Shown one piece after another: positions 21,166 to 32,730 of a stretch of 64,000 nucleotides of DNA. The stretch lies in NCBI GenBank assembly GCA_049724395.1, contig JAUGWO010000013.1, positions 1-64,000 of the forward strand. Reading direction: 5' to 3'. This stretch comes from Spongospora subterranea f. sp. subterranea. Lineage: Eukaryota > Endomyxa: Phytomyxea > Phytomyxea > Plasmodiophorida. Each line of letters opens with the position of its first letter. Within the stretch, counting starts at the first letter, position 1. The notes beneath the pieces were generated by a model that did not search any database, was not told the origin of the DNA, and saw only the letters and a list, made by a program, of their open reading frames with translations. Both the position numbers and the translations under genes were made by a program.

Positions 21166-24100
21166 TTAAACCTTGATGTCGATGGTTTCAAATTCATTCC
21201 CGCCCTTTGTATCAGTCCATTCAACGATCGATCCCTCTGCAACGACGTTTTTTAGCAATTTGTTTGACTGGATCAGTTTTAGCAATGTCAACCTGAAGAT
21301 ACGAATATCGCAGACGGCGGGGACTGGGTATTGATCGTTGGCCGATACTTGACTGCGAAAGACCCATGACATGATAGGCTGATGTTGTTTGTTGGACAAA
21401 ACGACCTCTTTGTGGCCTGATTTTGTGCCAAGTTCAGGCGATAAACACTACACACGACAATCAGTGCTAATCATGGGTGGTATTTTTGAGAAGCGCAACC
21501 TTAGCGACCGCTCGGTCGCCAATGCAATATTATCAGGATCGATGAACTGAATGAGGCGCACGATGACTTCGGAATCGGCATGTGGTAGAGCAAGCGCTGA
21601 TTTGGAAACGGAGACGGTTTCGTTCTCAAGAAACACTTTGTATACGATAATCTCTGGCGATCCGACGTTTACAACGGCAATCAGACACTGGAGGTCGGGC
21701 ACATCGACACTGCTGCTCAGAATTGTGTCTGGCTGAAAATAAGCAGTGATCTGTCGTTGATCATGGCGCTGGATTGGCCCTAGTTCGATTCGATGGACCA
21801 GTACAGACCCTTCAAGGCAGCACCGATATAAGCAGACATCGCCTGCGTCAATGGCAAGCTCGGCGCCTTTCGTTGAAAGAAAGCGGCAGGTATCGCCGAT
21901 TACATCTAGGGCCGACGAATCAACCAGCTCCAGTCGCCAGCTTCCATCGACTGTGAACGTGAACAGCGACAGAACCCATGAATATGAGCCGCAAGTGGTG
22001 GAATATCGGGGATATCACGGCGACAACAGCAGTGAATGATACAGATAACGTCGCGATATCAACGATCTCGTGATGGAACTCCTGCGCCCACACCTCCCGC
22101 ATCGTCAACCATTGAAACAGCCGAAGGCGGAATTTGTGGTGGCCGTTGTGTTGGGTCAGTACGACGACCGCTTCGGGAACGTCTTTGAAACTCCTGATCG
22201 CCAAAGCGGTGCACTCGCTCATAGGGTAACTCTCCCAATTCAGCCGAACCTTGAAATTATCAGTGATCGTGTCGAAGGAATACAGATCGCCATCGGATCC
22301 CGTAAAGAGAAACTGGCTGGGAGAGTGGAAGTTGCAGATGCCCCCAGATATTCCTCGGCTGCCGATTTGATCAACGAATAGCGGAATGGCGACACTAGCA
22401 CCCGTGATGATAAACGCTCCTTCATCGGACCAGCACAGCATGAAACCGTTAAGGGATGTCAATCTCATAGGGCATTGATGGCCAAAGTTCAGCGATCTTG
22501 TTGGTGATAATCCGTTATCCATGTCGATCGTGTATCTGGCGACGGTAGAGTCCAAGCAGGCGACAAATAGATAGTTGTCGCTAATCAAAATGCTGCCAAC
22601 CGTATTTGGCATCGTTATTTGGTTGTCGAATTTCAATGAGGCGGATCCACTCCAGTGAGCAAACAACAATTTTGCTGAGTCTTTCTCGACGACGAATATG
22701 TACGAAGGATGGATTGCAGCAGCGACAAGATCGTCGTTGAACGAAAATGAGCTTAAAAAGCTCAAGGTAAGGTCTTCCCGAACAATAATCAAAGAGATTG
22801 CGTCATCGTGACCTACCAACAAATGGTCACCACAGAGAGCAGCTAAGGTCAGTTCGGGAGCCTGGGGACTCCACTCATCAACAACTTCGAACGGCGAATC
22901 TGTACAGAACAAGCGGACGTTGTCATCTGAAACGACGACGTACGCCTTGTCGATGCGCCATACGCATGCGAAAACGATGGCCGAGTTGGCGTCAACTGCC
23001 GACAGCGATATGGGACGTTTCAGATCTAGATCATGAAATACCACGGTCGCTGGAGGGTCGAGACATGAAACAAGGATGAAAGGGGGTATGTAGAATACTC
23101 TCGAGAGCGGCCTGGAATCCATGGACAGAACCCGCTTAACGGACCGCATTCTAAGGGACATGGACGACCTGACCACAGTCGAGTTGGGAGCGCGTCCGGC
23201 GCAGAGGTAAATGGATTCGTTGATCCGTTCGACGCTGCGAATATCGGCGATACATCGAAATCGGTCTTGGAGAGATAGATTGGGTACAGCAACGAGTTGT
23301 GGATAGGGTGACACCTGGTTGGGAGGATCGTGATCTTTCGAAATTGTCACGAACAGCGAGGAGCCAGTACGGGAGGCGAAGAACAATATCGCCCGCGAAT
23401 CGTAATCTGCAGTCAGGATGGAGTACGCTTCTGGCAAATATTGACGGCATGTTGTTCGGCGAAGCTCCCATGTTTCCGGTCGCGGCTCCCATAGGAAATA
23501 CAGATGTCCCGATTCGGTTCCGATGAACAGAAGCCCAAGTGCTTCCGTCACTGCCGTTGGTTTTAAAGGGACAGAGAAACTCAATAGCTGTTGTTTTCCT
23601 CTGGATCCAAATCGATATATGCCATGATTACTTACACAAAGGGTTTCTGAACGGTACTGAACCACAACAGAACTGGGATCCATGTTGGTTACTGTCCAGG
23701 GACCCTCTGATAGACGCGGCGAGCATGTGAACGTTGTCAACTTGGTGGAATGGGGAGCATGTTTCGATCGCAGTACGAGCGCAACACCTGGCAAACCCGG
23801 TTGTACTGGCAAACCTCCAGTTAGGAAGCAAAGCGAAATTATGTCCTCCGTCGTTTGAAGTGGAAATTTCAATTGGCGATAATTTACTTGTGGGGGTGGG
23901 GATCCGCTTGACTAATGAACATGACAAAAACTAAACACTGCAAAAAAAGCAAAGACAATCAGACGATACTCACGTTAACAGGCTTGGTCATGATTTCGGC
24001 AAATGTAATGTGTGAAACCCAGAACGAAAAGGCAACGACGGTCGTATTCGCGCGTCCAACTTGAAAATTAACAGCACAGTTGACAATTTTCCCGGATACC

Positions 24101-24586
24101 TAAAATCGGTATCAACCGAAGGCAGATAAAAACGGGGGCAAACCTTACTTGTGGTACCCCTGGTCCTGGACAGGGAATCCGCTCTACATAGATCGTGTCA
24201 AATCGTAAAACTGGATCTGGACCACTTCAGTAGGATGATGTCTCCTAACGCTGTCATGGCGCAAAGAGCATCGACATCCCTATATTGAGATTGAACAATA
24301 TCTTCCAGATAAACGGTTGAGCAAATGTCCAACTTGGGAGCGAGACACCCAACCAATAAGAGCACGGGTTCGCTCTCTGTGAACTCGACCGATAATTGCA
24401 GATCTCCAGAATCAGCGCATTCCCAGATTTCAAGACATTTTCCCTGGAGCCATAATTCAGTGGACTAGACAAAGCCAATCACAGCTGCTGCAACCTTGGC
24501 TATAGCAATCTGCGACGTGATTTTTGTAAAACATCCAGTTGCGGCCGCCGTCACTAGCTGGGTGCTGGCCACCTGCCAGAACCTCA
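21166..24586 (-). CDS. DDB1/CPSF160-family beta-propeller protein
   Basis: The N-terminus starts at 24586: STQLVTAAATGCF, then IAIAK joined across a 51-nt intron to GKCLEIWE. This reproduces the first propeller strand of DDB1. Further short exons carry FDTIYVERIPCPGPGVPQ and GKIVNCAVNFQVG. A single long exon (about 23870-21920) encodes most of the propellers, including GPWTVTNMDPSSVVVQ and LLFIGTESGHLYFL. A one-base frame change at about 21970 leads into GSWRLELVDSSALDVIG and onward to about 21166. The family scaffolds CUL4 ubiquitin ligase (DDB1), pre-mRNA 3-prime processing (CPSF160) or splicing (SF3B3). I favour DDB1 from the N-terminus and cannot exclude a divergent Mms1-like member. The helical C-terminal domain is not evident. 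Confidence 0.7.
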
Positions 24587-24995
24587 TTTTCGTTGCAATA
24601 TGGACTCTCTACGCATCGCGTTGACAATTGGAGAGAGCTGATTTTGTTGTTGAAGAGTGATTACTGTTGTCTGTAACTTGCAACATGGCGCGATCCTCAT
24701 GCAGTTGCAAGCACAGTGTACCGGAAGCAGTGAAGCATGGTATGGTATACAAAGGTTCGCGGGTTCTGGTAATCCTGTGTATTACCAGGTTTTCCCTACT
24801 TCCGCCTGGCCGCTACAAGTAGCTTGGGTATCCGATGAAGGAAACCTATTAGACCAGCAAGCAGTGAAGCAACGAAATGGGATGGATAGGCTTGTAGAGT
24901 CGTATGATAACGATGATAGAAAACTTTGGTACTGAAACAATTGCTGAACACTTCGCCGTAGCTATATTTTTAGGATTTGTTTATAGCGAATGGGA

Positions 24996-26013
24996 TTATC
25001 TTCTTGGAATGTGATATCCATGTGCAAATGCGAGGGCATAACATGGCTTGCGTGTCGCAACTTGAAGCTCGGTGACGTTGAGCAATGTCCCGCCGAGGCA
25101 TCCGATTACTATCGAATCAGTGTTTTTATCGTAAACCATTTCACCAGGGTCTAATAAACAATCTGGTGTTGAATTCTGATCAAATTTCAGCATTAACAAC
25201 ATCAGCCTCTTATTCCTCCAATTGCAATGAACAACCATGTTTCCGAACAGCGCACGCCAAATGGTGCCAATTCGACGCGCGTCCATTGAGCAAAAGTCGA
25301 CATATGCATCTGATTTTTTAAGTTTCGGTGCTGATCGTGGCAAAGCACCGGAAAACACCTGGGGCATGCAGTTCTGCCTCGCCAAGGGGACATTGGCAAC
25401 AATATTAAGTAAAAGATCGGAACCCAGAGATCCCAGCCTGTCGCGGAGCGACGTAAACGTATCTGTTGGAGAAATATGGGTTCTAGTTTGTCCCAATATG
25501 CATCCAGAATCAACACGATCAGGGTCCACATCGATAACGCAGACAGCTGTGTCCTGATCGCCATTTAGGAGAGCAGACTGGATTGGAGATGCTCCACGAT
25601 ATGCAGGAAGTAGGGACGGGTGAACCTGACCGTTAAGTGTTTCGTTAGTTAACTGGCACCACCACAATGAACAACTAAACAAGTACGTTTATCATGCCGA
25701 GCGGAAACCGGCGAATAACCCTCTCTGGAATCTTGAATCCAAAACTGACCACAACCCCAAGAGCGAAATTTCCCTCGGGCAATGCCCAATTGGTCATTCG
25801 AAAATCGGTTTTCGCCTCATGGATCGCCAGTCCATGCTCTGACGCAAATGCGGCAACAGGCAACGACTTATCAGAAGAAGGCGCAACAACATTTCCCACA
25901 TGAACACTGCCACACGCAACGAGCGCCCTGAGATGTTGCACTGCGAACACGTCGGAACCGAAAAACAGCACTTCAGTCCGAGATGAAAATGATCGACGCC
26001 AAACACCCAACAT
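24996..26013 (-). CDS. FMT1: Mitochondrial methionyl-tRNA formyltransferase
   Basis: Exons 26013-25687 and 25625-24996 (61-nt intron) give 318 residues. The N-terminus MLGVWRRSFSSRT is Arg/Ser-rich and without acid, a mitochondrial presequence. The formyltransferase core is clear: FFGSDVFAVQHLRAL, VVSFGFKIPERV, MINVHPSLLPAYRGASPI spanning the splice (catalytic Asn and His), and DSGCIL containing the catalytic Asp. A C-terminal OB-like domain follows. The enzyme formylates initiator Met-tRNA using 10-formyl-tetrahydrofolate for mitochondrial translation. It is divergent from the KAS II gene, also mitochondrial. Confidence 0.92.
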
Positions 26014-26267
26014 AAAATTCCGGCAAACTCATCCGGTAATGAGCCGCACTGTCCAGGCACCACTGTATCGTAATGCTTACGATTCGTGACAAGTCGTCAA
26101 TTGTTACCGACCTCCTGCCGTCAATATCAACGATCCGCAACGCGCAGTTTCCGCCTATTGCAGTTAACGTTAAAGGCCCTGAGGCTGTCCTGGACGCCTG
26201 TCGCCTTTCGTTTCTGGATTTAAGGTTTGTGTTCATTTGCCATCATTGTTGCCCCAGCCGGGGAATA
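26014..26267. promoter_or_regulatory. Putative bidirectional promoter, FMT1 / KAS II
   Basis: Only 254 bp separate the start codons of two divergent genes whose products both work in mitochondria, so their control elements must overlap. No specific factor site was identified. Confidence 0.5.
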
Positions 26268-27673
26268 ATGAAGCTAAGATCTGTGGTTGTAACTGGTATG
26301 GGGATTGAATCGGCATTCGGGTCTGATTTGCGTTCATTTTGGTCCAGCATTGTTGCTGGAAAATCGAATATGAGGTGGGATATTGCAGCAATTCATCGGC
26401 GCCGTTGTTCAGTTGATTATCAGGAATATTGTAGGTCTGGATCCATCTGTCGGTACCAAACTGCCTTGTACCGTTGTATCGCAAATAACGGATGATGCTG
26501 CGACAAACATGGCCAAGTCTGCCGAAATTCGCCGGCAACCTAGATTTATTCGGCTTGCCGTTTCTGCAGCAGAAAATGCCTATCGTGATGCCGGCCTAAT
26601 GCTTTCGCCACTGAAACAAAACCAAAGATGCGGTGTTAGTGTTGGAGTTGGTATGGCGTCGTTGGAAACACTATTCGATGCAGTTCACACTTTAGAGTCA
26701 AGGGGTCCCAGGCGATTATCTCCATACACCGTAGATTTTTCTCTATCGACTGTTTTTTATAGGAAATTGATATATGCTCAGGTTCCCAACCTTCTAATCA
26801 ATATGGCTAGCGCACACGTTAGTATGCGCTTAAACCTCCTCGGGCCTTCGTTATCGCCAAGTACAGCTTGTACAAGTGGGGCGCATGCAATTGGCGATGC
26901 AGCCAGAATGATCATGTGTGGATCTGCTGATACAATGGTTGCCGGTGGTTCAGAATCACTTGTATGCACCAGCTTGCATTAGCTGGGTTTTCGCAATGTA
27001 AAGCATTATCAACGGAAAAACAACCTGAAAAAGCATCTCGACCTTGGTCCAAATCGCGATCAGGCTTTGTTATGGTAGCGAGCGGATTGGGATAAGGCGA
27101 GCAGTTCAATGCTGACTGTTTTCCAGGCTGAGGGAGCTGCAATGCTTGTTTTAGAGGAGGAAGAGATTGCCCGCGCTCGTGGTGCTAGAATATATGCTCG
27201 ATTATCAGGATATGGGCTGTCGTCTGATGCCTGGCACATAACTGCTCCATGTCCTGATGGCCGCGGCGCCGAACTTTGTATGAAATCTGCTCTTCGAGAC
27301 GCGAATTTGAGCCCCGATGAAGTTGATTATTTGAACGCGCATGCGACGTCAACATTAATCGGCGACCTAGCTGAGGCTAAAGCAATCTCTACCGTGTTTC
27401 AACACCATGCACTGCAAATGCCCATATCTTCCACAAAAGGACAAACTGGGCACTTATTAGGAGCTGCAGGGGCACTGGAGGCTGTGATATCTATTCTCTC
27501 CATCAAAACAGGGAATTGTACCTCCCAATGTTAATCTGAATGATCCAGATCCGTCATTGCCGCAACTGCATCTACCAACCAGCGCACTGCTGAACTGTCC
27601 AGTAAGAATTGTTATGACGAATTCGTTTGGGTTTGGCGGAACCAATGCGTCACTAATTTTCGCTTCCGTCTAA
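26268..27673 (+). CDS. CEM1: Mitochondrial beta-ketoacyl-ACP synthase II (KAS II / CEM1 type)
   Basis: Exon 1 is 26268-26374. Exon 2 starts at 26424 and its intron begins at 27075. Exon 3 starts at 27127. Thiolase-fold landmarks are all present: [15 protein letters not shown], the nucleophile Cys in [25 protein letters not shown] joined to [11 protein letters not shown], the catalytic His in [27 protein letters not shown] (second His) and [12 protein letters not shown]. Two one-base frame breaks lie in conserved segments: near 26962 (between GGSES and [10 protein letters not shown]) and at a GGG run near 27512 (before IVPPNVNL). The enzyme elongates acyl-ACP in mitochondrial fatty acid synthesis, which makes octanoate for lipoate. 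Divergent from FMT1. Confidence 0.85.
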
Positions 27674-28066
27674 GACCCACTTTTTCCATCAACCATGTTT
27701 GTCTTTGTCAACCACTGCACCATGCCTTCACGTTTCTACCAACTGGAAATTATTAAGCCGAAGATAATCACCTCAATGAATTTTCCCCAATATCAATTCA
27801 CCAATCAAAGAATTCCCGCGCTGATGGTCCTGTTATAGCTACTGTAGTCTTTTTATTCTTGACGAACCCCAGGGCCTCGCTCAGCCAGGCCCATACTGAT
27901 CGGGTCAGTCCATGGGTGATGACTGGCCCGCCCAAGGAAGTGGCGACAGAAAGTGAGAGTGTGCCGATCCCTTCCCTGGTCGCTTGCCCGTGCCATCATC
28001 TCTGCAGTGTTCACTGGACTTAACCTGGTAGCTTAACTCCGTGGCTCTGTCAGACGATACATCTCG
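27674..28066. other. Intergenic, PP6 promoter region
   Basis: Nothing coding is supported. A GC-rich stretch (27865-27990) precedes the phosphatase start codon. Confidence 0.4.
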
Positions 28067-29095
28067 ATGAAGTCGTCGTTAGACGGCTGGCTCGAGAAAC
28101 TCATGCGATGTGAATATCTACCTGAGGATGATGTGCGGGTGCTGTGTTTGCAAGTAAAGGCAATGCTGATTGAGGAATCGAATGTCCAACCAGTTCAAAG
28201 CCCGGTTACAGTCTGCGGGGACATACATGGCCAGTTTTTCGACTTGTTGGAGTTGTTCAGGAAAGGGGGGTTTGTGCCAAACACAAGGTATATATTCATG
28301 GGGGATTTCGTCGATCGGGGACACCATTCTGTCGAGACACTACAGCTATTGCTGGTGTTGAAAGCGCGTTATCCAGAGTGTGTGACTCTGTTACGAGGCA
28401 ATCACGAATCGCGTCAAGTAACCCAAGTGTATGGGTTTTATCAAGAATGCCTAAGGAAGTACGGGAATGCCAATACGTGGAGATTTTGTACGGATCTCTT
28501 CGACTACTTTAGCCTTGCGGCTATAATTGATGGGCGTAAGATTAAATGTAGTTATTCGGAAATATATTTGATGCTGACAAATGGATGGAAGGGATTTTTT
28601 GTGTTCACGGTGGATTGTCTCCAGATATAATGAGCATTGATCAGATGAGGTTGCTGCATCGTGTTCAGGAGATTCCTCATTCAGGAGCATTTTGCGATTT
28701 GATGTGGTCCGATCCAGATGACATTGACACGTGGGCTATGTCACCGCGAGGGGCCGGCTGGGTCTTCGGTTCGAGCGTCACGAAGCAGTTCAATGCATAT
28801 AACCGAGTTGACTTGATATGTCGCGCTCATCAACTCGTACAGGAAGGGTTTCAATATATGTTCCCCGAAAAGAGCCTTATCACCGTCTGGAGCGCACCAA
28901 AGTATGATTTTGTGGAAATATTCAATTATATACACCTGATGATTGCATTTTTCCAGCTATTGTTATAGATGCGGAAATGTCGCGTCAATATTGTCGTTCG
29001 ACGAGCATTTGGACCGAGAGATAATTTTATTCCGAGACACACCAGAGAGTGCTAGCCATGTACCTGATCGTGCAGCTGCCTCTTACTTTTATTGA
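28067..29095 (+). CDS. SIT4: Serine/threonine protein phosphatase PP6-type catalytic subunit (Sit4/PP6)
   Basis: Exons 28067-28535, 28592-28901 and 28957-29095 (introns 56 and 55 nt) give 305 residues, the normal length. Metal and active-site motifs are complete: GDIHGQF, GDFVDRG, RGNHESR, HGGLSPD, SPRGAGW and, across the last splice, SAPNYCYRCGN. YLPEDD at the N-terminus, [13 protein letters not shown] and [15 protein letters not shown] place it with PP6/Sit4 rather than PP2A or PP4. The C-terminus reads SYFY, whereas PP2A-family phosphatases nearly always end in Leu, the methylation site. PP6 acts in cell-cycle, Golgi and nutrient signalling. Confidence 0.9.
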
Positions 29096-29198
29096 CTTTG
29101 TTCATGTTTTTTATTAAATACAATTGAAATTATTTTTTTTATTATGCCCAGCAAAAACGTAGGTTTTGCTTAAGCAGCTAATTCGGGCAAGCGATTGC

Positions 29199-32126
29199 TT
29201 AGCTCAATCCGGCTTCTTTCGTCATAGCAGCGAAATACCCATTATAGTTGATGCGCAATATTAACTGGAATTTACGGATTATATACCCTAAATTGTTGAA
29301 ACGATCGCGGATAGAAACGCTTACCTGTGCGAGATGAGGAGCCGAATAATGACCAGATTTGGTAGATATGACAGAAAAAAGGAAGCACGATTCTCGATGA
29401 AACATTGATTCAATGACATGCAATTGCGTTGTCTGAGGTTTGGAGGCTAACGATAACTCTAAGTACTTGCAGAAGTCCATGCAGACGTCAAACACATGCT
29501 CTAGCGCGCGCATGACAACTCTTCCCCTCAAAAAACACTGCTGCCCTAAATTTGCAAGATAACTGCACAGCATATTAGCACCGGCGAACCTGAGAACACA
29601 GGAAGGGCGTACTGATCATGTGCTGTTCGAATGGAGTCAAAATCTTTAGAAGCTTGGATTGATTGCAACATTTTAGAATATTGAGCCTCGATTACATCAA
29701 CGTTCAAATAAATTTGGAGATTGTCAAGTAAAAATTGCATCCGAGACCTCAATAAAGTAGTTCGATGATGCGTCGAAGTAGATTCTGCACAAAGGTTAGG
29801 CTGCAAAACAAAAACAGATGCAATGCGTACTTGAGGTCATGGTCCACGCTCGGCGCAGATGCCAATGAACTGTTTTGACTCGTAAAAGAAATGTGAATAA
29901 ATCGGAATATCTATCTATCTCTTGAACTCCAATCATCAAGTTGACCCCCTTCGGCGTCTGAAAGCCTGTTAGCAAGAGAAACAGATATCCACAGTTGTTG
30001 TAGGACCTCATACTGCAATGAAAGACACAGAGATGATACCGTTGGGTCGCCAGACTGTTGCAACGAAAAAGACCGAGCAATTAGATCCGTTTCGCTAGTC
30101 CCCAAACATTCGCCCGTTAGACCTACGAAAGCCCTATTGCCCAGAATACGAAAGGCTTTCAAAACTGACTCCCCTGGCAATTCAAATACAGCATCATCTA
30201 CAGCAATTTGTGTTAGAAAAACGAGACGTATAGAGTACACAATGCTACCGTTAATCCGGATGACAACTGATGGGGAAACGTCGTCACGAGCGAAAGGAAC
30301 CCAGGTTACAGAAACCGGATGTTCGAACCCATCGTTGATCTTAACGGTATCGATACGAAGTTTATACACTTCCGAATTCAAAGCGCGTATGGAGATAGAA
30401 ACTGCACTCGGGTCTGCTGAAGCGCATCCAAAAGTGAAAGACACGGAAGGATACATGTTCTGGCTCAAAGTAAGTGGCAAGAAATATTTTTGAAAAGACA
30501 AAATACGTACGTCCCCACATGCGTCAAGGCTGTTATTCTGAAAAACCAAGGATACACTAGCTGAACCTCTAAGAGAGATGGTAAACGCGGCAATAAACCC
30601 TTCATCGATAGTCCAACGATCGTTCTGCCATATTGCCGACGGTGCTGATGTCGATCTACGAATTGCACAAATCAGAGCCAAAAAATCTAAAAGCGCCAAT
30701 TGATTTTTAACCGTTCCAATTCTGAGAACTCCGCGAGTAAAATCCCCGCCTTGCTTGGAAGATGTTTTGCTGAGCCGCAAAGAATAATATTTTTGGATAA
30801 TGACCTGAAGTTGACATCACAAGAGATTGGCCGGACGCAAAGTCGGAACCTGAAAGTAACCTTTATCACATTGCGTAAATCTGTGATTCGGTTTTACCTT
30901 TGAAATGAAAGGGACTCGTCCATCTGAAATTTACTTGCGGCAATAAGAAAAGCGGACCGGGCCACGTCTAAATCAGTTTTGCTATTCATCGGAGTCAAGC
31001 GGAGAAGATTTTCACCATAATTAACGATGAATTCTTCATAAAACGCGCCATTAGCCAGAAAGAAGAACGATTTTAGATCCATCAAATGGTTTTCAAGATG
31101 TTCTTCTTCGACGACCCGCTCCCATAACTCTTGCGCTGCCTATACAAAGAATCAACGGGGGTTTGAAGCGAAACATCAACACTCAACCTGCTTTCTTAAA
31201 GCCTCTATCTTCATATAGAACTCATCTCTGTCGAAAGCCTGGCACAAATTTAATTGCTTGTGCCGTTCAACATTCATTGATTGGGTTTTCATTGGTTCGG
31301 TTCGAGAAACGTGCTGAGCCTTGCCGACAAATAAGATTGACGAACATGTTTCAGACGAGATATAGGTTGTAGGAAGCATGCAAGATCGAAATGTATAAGA
31401 AGAATTCCTATTTGCAAACCCTACAATAAGAAACGTGTGTTTCGACTTCGCAATAGTGTGTACCATTGCGAAACAGCAGAGGGATTATGCTGGATGAAAA
31501 ATTCTCGGAATGGATCAGCAATGATCCCATATGATAGCCATGCGGCGATTTGCTGGACTAAAACAGGATCCACATAATCGCGTATCACACTGCACATTGA
31601 TGCATCAATTCAAACAACGATCACAATAAATGGTGAAAAGTTCTTACGTTTTCATGGCAGTTTGCACAAAGGGAATACCGCTTTGGCTGTGACAAAGCAT
31701 TCGATCAAGAATATGAGCTCCTCTCGCACCCTTGGTATAGATATCTTCAATGAGGGATACAAAAGCGGGAATTATCAGCTCATGCTCACTAAGTAGCACG
31801 CGTAAACGGGTTAGTGGAACCATGAACGGCGTCTGTTGGTTATCAATCCGCTTTTCCCGTTGCAATCGAAATTCCTTATATGCGTCTTGAAGCGTTTCGT
31901 CATAAGGATTGAGCACAACTTCCTGAATCCCACGCCGCAATGCAGCTAAATAGATGCCATCGTCGTTCTGACCGATGAACGTTTGCAGTGTTTTAACTGG
32001 AACTGACACGGCAATGAACGGTGCCAGGGATTGCTGATGTGGAAATTTGAGACCCGACAACAGAAGCCCAGACGAGGTTAACGACGACTGATTTCCCGAT
32101 AGACAGCATATCACTTCTTCTAGCAT
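29199..32126 (-). CDS. TUBGCP4: Gamma-tubulin complex component 4 with inserted lectin-like domain
   Basis: About eight exons run from 32126 down. Blocks matching GCP4 in order: MLEEVICCLSGN, GIYLAALRRGIQEVVLNP, the pair IAAWLSYGIIADPFREFFI, LPTTYISSETCSSILFVGKA, DLKSFFFLANGAFYEEFI, then in the second half FLLDNLQIYLNVDVIEAQYS, DFDSIRTAHDQ, HVFDVCMDFCKYLEL and LRINYNGYFAAM. These are the GRIP1 and GRIP2 domains of gamma-tubulin ring complex subunits that nucleate microtubules. Between them, about 30870-30050 encodes a segment absent from human GCP4 as I know it: TIDEGFIAAFTISLRG, SVSLVFQNN, PSVVIRINGS and AFVGLTGECLG, the pattern of an L-type-lectin (concanavalin-like) sandwich. Divergent from CFAP44. 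Confidence 0.85.
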
Positions 32127-32251
32127 TAGAGGGAATGACTGATATCATGATACGACACACGATAGATAGGTCCTCCTGTTACAGCTGTACTGTACGGACA
32201 TCTTGACTGAGCTTGTATCGTTTGCATCATTCGCAAATCTTTGAACTGTCA

Positions 32252-32401
32252 ACTTTGCAAACAATCACTTTGCAAACAATCACTTTGCAAACAATCACTT
32301 TGCAAACAATCACTTTGCAAACAATCACTTTGCAAACAATCACTTTGCAAACAATCACTTTGCAAACAATCACTTTGCAAACAATCACTTTGCAAACAAT
32401 C
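32252..32401. repeat. 15-bp minisatellite, 10 copies
   Basis: The unit CTTTGCAAACAATCA is repeated ten times without visible error in the region between the divergent GCP4 and CFAP44 genes. Perfect identity suggests recent expansion. It is 126 bp beyond the GCP4 start codon and 330 bp before the CFAP44 start codon. Confidence 0.95.
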
Positions 32402-32730
32402 CCATCAGCTAGGTAACTCCTTCCAACGCGGTTGGATTGATGAAATCTGAGCAGTACCGACCGCAATGGTAACTGGAATAGGTATACGCTTTTGGTCTGT
32501 TGGCTATAGAAGTAATTCGATCAACCCGAGTCTCAAGGTTCCCCACCCTAAGTCGCTTTGTACGTGCACTTTAATTGGAGTGTAGAAGAAATATCTGACA
32601 TGGCAATCGTCGATTTGTGACGATCATGTGTGAAGACATGTCATTTTGCTGTCAGGCCACGATCAACTTCGTACTCGCTCAGATTAACCAAGGTTGGAAT
32701 ACCTGATACTGTTCTGGGGTCGGGGCCGCA

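Noticed and set aside
25973-26236. 87-codon minus-strand frame in the FMT1/KAS II promoter
   Set aside because: It overlaps the FMT1 start region in another frame and has no recognisable domain.
32252-32401. CRISPR-like or telomere-like array
   Set aside because: The 15-bp units are directly abutted with no spacers and the locus is internal between two eukaryotic genes, so it is a minisatellite.
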